Shown: positions 61,896 through 64,000 of the stretch, piece by piece | Position numbering within the stretch: the first letter of the stretch is position 1 | How the letters are laid out: each line of letters begins with the position of its first letter | NCBI RefSeq assembly: GCF_007830065.1 | Contig: NZ_VLKK01000006.1 | Span: forward strand, 178,381-242,380 | DNA: 64,000 bases | Source: Sphingobium wenxiniae | GTDB taxonomy: Bacteria > Pseudomonadota > Alphaproteobacteria > Sphingomonadales > Sphingomonadaceae | Direction: 5' to 3' | Program-made: the position numbers and the translations under genes | The notes under the pieces: generated by a model | Told to the model about the DNA's origin: nothing | Seen by the model: only the letters and a program-made list of their open reading frames with translations | The model's database searches: none

Positions 61896-62564
61896 ATGCG
61901 CGCGGACCTTGCCCATATCGATTGCTGGATCTTCGATCTGGACAATACCCTCTACCCGGCGAAGGCGGACCTGTTCGGCCTGATCGACGTGAAGATGGGC
62001 GAGTTCATCCAGGGTCTGCTGGGCTGCGACCCGGTCGAGGCGAAGGCCGTGCAGAAGCGCTATTTCATGGAGCATGGCACGACGCTTTCGGGCCTGATGC
62101 GGCATCACGGCATCGAACCGCGCGCCTTCCTCGACTATGTCCACGACATTTCTATGGAGCGGCTGGAAGTGGACGCGGCGCTCAACGCCCGCATCGCGGC
62201 GCTGCCGGGACGGCGGCTGATCTTCACCAATGGCGACGCGGATTATGCGGGGCGGGTGCTCGACCGGCTGGGGCTGGGGCAAGCGTTCGAGTTGATCCAC
62301 GACATCCATGCCTGCCAATATGTGCCCAAGCCCGATCCGTCCGGCTATGCCGCGCTTTGCTCCGCCCATGGGGTCGATCCGGTGCGCGCGGCCTTTTTCG
62401 AGGATATGGCCCGCAACCTGAAGCCCGCCAAGGCGATCGGCATGACGACCGTCTGGGTCAATAACGGATCGGAAGGCGGCAGCCACGATCACCATCCCGA
62501 TTTCATCGATTTCGAAACCGATCATCTGACGCCATTTCTGGCCGACATCATTGGGGAAACATAA
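61896..62564 (+). CDS. HAD-family pyrimidine 5'-nucleotidase
   Basis: A 222-residue phosphatase. The HAD nucleophile D14 and acid D16 are in [10 protein letters not shown]; motif II is LIFTNGD, motif III lies at [10 protein letters not shown], and motif IV at [10 protein letters not shown]. This is the SDT1/PHM8-like subgroup that dephosphorylates pyrimidine nucleotides. It overlaps the dapD start by 1 bp. Confidence 0.9.
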   Translation: MRADLAHIDCWIFDLDNTLYPAKADLFGLIDVKMGEFIQGLLGCDPVEAKAVQKRYFMEHGTTLSGLMRHHGIEPRAFLDYVHDISMERLEVDAALNARIAALPGRRLIFTNGDADYAGRVLDRLGLGQAFELIHDIHACQYVPKPDPSGYAALCSAHGVDPVRAAFFEDMARNLKPAKAIGMTTVWVNNGSEGGSHDHHPDFIDFETDHLTPFLADIIGET

Positions 62565-63400
62565 TGACCGACCTGATCGCCACCATCGACGCCGCCTGGG
62601 AAGACCGGGCCAATGTGACCCTGTCCACGCAAGGCGCGGTGCGGCAGGCGGTGGACAAGGCGCTCAGCCTGCTGGACAGCGGCGAAGCGCGCGTAGCCGA
62701 ACCGAAGGGCGACGGCTGGCAGGTCAATCAGTGGCTGAAGAAGGCGGTGCTGCTGTCCTTCCGCCTCAACGACAATGCGATGATCGACAACGGGCCGGGC
62801 GCGGGCCATTGGTGGGACAAGGTGCCCAGCAAGTTCGCGGGCTGGGACGAAGCCGCTTTCCGCGCCGCCGGGTTCCGCGCCGTTCCCGGCTCCTTCGCGC
62901 GGGCGGGCTCGCATATCGCGAAGAATGTCATCCTGATGCCCAGCTTCGTCAATATCGGCGCGTTCGTGGATGAAGGCACGATGGTCGATACCTGGGTGAC
63001 GGTGGGAAGCTGCGCCCAGATCGGCAGGAATGTCCATCTGTCGGGCGGCGTCGGCATCGGCGGCGTGCTGGAGCCGTTGCAGGCCGACCCGGTCATCATC
63101 GAAGACGACTGCTTCATCGGCGCGCGGTCCGAAGTGGTGGAAGGCGTGCGGATCGGCAAGGGATCGGTGCTGTCGATGGGCGTCTTCATCGGCCAGTCGA
63201 CCAAGATCGTGGACCGCACCACCGGCGAAATCTTCATGGGGCAGGTGCCGCCCTATTCGGTGGTCGTGCCGGGATCGCTGCCCGGCAAGCCGCTGCCCGA
63301 CGGCACGCCGGGGCCGAGCCTGTATTGTGCGGTGATCGTCAAGCGCGTGGACGCGCAGACCCGGTCCAAGACGGGCATCAACGACCTGCTGCGCGATTGA
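62564..63400 (+). CDS. dapD: Tetrahydrodipicolinate N-succinyltransferase
   Basis: A 278-residue enzyme of the lysine/diaminopimelate pathway that succinylates tetrahydrodipicolinate. It has an N-terminal helical domain and a left-handed beta-helix of hexapeptide repeats ([20 protein letters not shown] then [20 protein letters not shown]). [18 protein letters not shown] is the family C-terminus. Full length and intact. Confidence 0.97.
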   Translation: MTDLIATIDAAWEDRANVTLSTQGAVRQAVDKALSLLDSGEARVAEPKGDGWQVNQWLKKAVLLSFRLNDNAMIDNGPGAGHWWDKVPSKFAGWDEAAFRAAGFRAVPGSFARAGSHIAKNVILMPSFVNIGAFVDEGTMVDTWVTVGSCAQIGRNVHLSGGVGIGGVLEPLQADPVIIEDDCFIGARSEVVEGVRIGKGSVLSMGVFIGQSTKIVDRTTGEIFMGQVPPYSVVVPGSLPGKPLPDGTPGPSLYCAVIVKRVDAQTRSKTGINDLLRD

Positions 63401-63458
63401 CGGGGTTGCATAAGGCCGCCCCGTTCAAGACGGGGGGCGCCGCTGTCTGGAGCGATGA

Positions 63459-64000
63459 ATGATGGATCGTTATTCCGCGCCGCAAGGCCCGCTGACCGGG
63501 ATCAGGGTGATCGAATTCGCGGCGATCGGCCCCGCGCCCTTCTGCGCGATGCTGCTTTCGGACATGGGCGCCGATGTCGTCCGGATCGATCGCACGCTGC
63601 AGGACGCCTTTCCCGATCCCGTGACGAATCGCGGCCGGGCGGCGGTCCATCTCGACCTGAAATCGGACGCCGGCCGCGCGGCCGCTCTGGACGCCATCGC
63701 GCTGGCGGACGTGCTGATCGAGGGATATCGTCCCGGCGCCATGGAGCGTCTGGGCCTGGGTCCGGATGCGGCGCTCGCCCGCAATCCGCGACTGATTTAC
63801 GGCCGGATGACCGGCTGGGGCCAGACCGGGCCGCTGGCCGACCGGGCGGGCCACGATATCAACTATATCGCGATCACCGGCGCGCTCGAAGAGATAGGCG
63901 AAGCCGGCGGCCGGCCGATACCGCCCCTCAACCTGGTGGGCGATTTTGGCGGTGGGGCGCTTTATCTGGCCTTCGGCATCGCCGCGGCCCTTGTCGAGCG
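63459..64000 (+). CDS. CaiB/BaiF CoA-transferase family protein, N-terminal part
   Basis: The first 180 residues of an alpha-methylacyl-CoA racemase-like or family III CoA-transferase; the gene runs off the window. [20 protein letters not shown] starts the fold, followed by [32 protein letters not shown] and [32 protein letters not shown], where the H and D in GHDINY are the racemase-type catalytic pair. Racemase rather than transferase is favoured by that pair. ATG 63459 and ATG 63462 are adjacent alternatives. Confidence 0.88.
   Translation, partial: MMDRYSAPQGPLTGIRVIEFAAIGPAPFCAMLLSDMGADVVRIDRTLQDAFPDPVTNRGRAAVHLDLKSDAGRAAALDAIALADVLIEGYRPGAMERLGLGPDAALARNPRLIYGRMTGWGQTGPLADRAGHDINYIAITGALEEIGEAGGRPIPPLNLVGDFGGGALYLAFGIAAALVE

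Overview
The window looks like a chromosomal segment of a sphingomonad (Alphaproteobacteria, probably Sphingobium, Sphingomonas or Novosphingobium). The evidence is high-GC coding sequence, a TonB receptor beside catabolic genes, the serC-serA and hisZ-purA housekeeping order, and one tRNA-Ser(CGA). No database search was possible, so assignments rest on motifs, gene order and recalled families.

Layout. (1) 1-6456: a catabolic cluster with a flavoprotein dehydrogenase (cut by the window edge), a hydroxypyruvate-isomerase-like TIM barrel, a TonB-dependent receptor, a beta-keto acid cleavage enzyme and a divergent TetR regulator. (2) 6810-17033: a five-gene, same-strand operon that looks like an anti-phage system. 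It holds an excisionase-type HTH protein, an SNF2-type helicase with a C-terminal DUF3883 nuclease-like domain, a small AT-rich ASCH/PUA-like protein, a DUF1156 DNA methylase and a DUF499 ATPase with a HEPN-like N-terminus. The core matches the helicase-methylase-ATPase (Hma) type, with the PUA-like gene embedded. (3) About 17075-37903: a mobile element with a serine recombinase at the right end. It has a primase, a Com-like zinc ribbon, a sigma-like regulator, a ParB-methylase, HNH, small and large terminase, portal, protease, capsid, head-tail connectors, endolysin and a holin candidate, but no tail genes. This is the gene content of a capsid-forming phage satellite or a tail-deleted prophage. 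(4) 38237-42006: quinol nitric oxide reductase, NnrS and a cupin, probably for NO detoxification. (5) 42335-45850: a copper P-type ATPase/CueR module between a decayed and an intact copy of the tRNA-Ser 3' region. (6) 45989-64000: conserved chromosome with hspQ, SGNH hydrolase, OPT transporter, M1 peptidase, dicarboxylate symporter, FMN reductase, purA, hisZ, a DUF559 gene, serA, serC, an extensin-like lipoprotein, a LOG protein, a HAD nucleotidase, dapD and the start of a CaiB-type CoA-transferase.

How it fits together. The defence operon touches the lysis-gene end of the phage-like element, so it could be cargo of one larger island of about 31 kb between the TetR gene and norB, or an independent neighbour. 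The element has further candidate cargo: a HEPN-motif gene inserted at the terS/terL junction between about 115 bp direct repeats, a nuclease-like gene and an unrecognised 750-residue protein. Strong non-coding signals are a perfect 25 bp inverted repeat built from CAGTTGTC units beside the primase gene (origin candidate), an SD-sequestering hairpin before the Com-like gene, a perfect palindrome before the HEPN-motif gene, and a CueR-type promoter before the copper ATPase.
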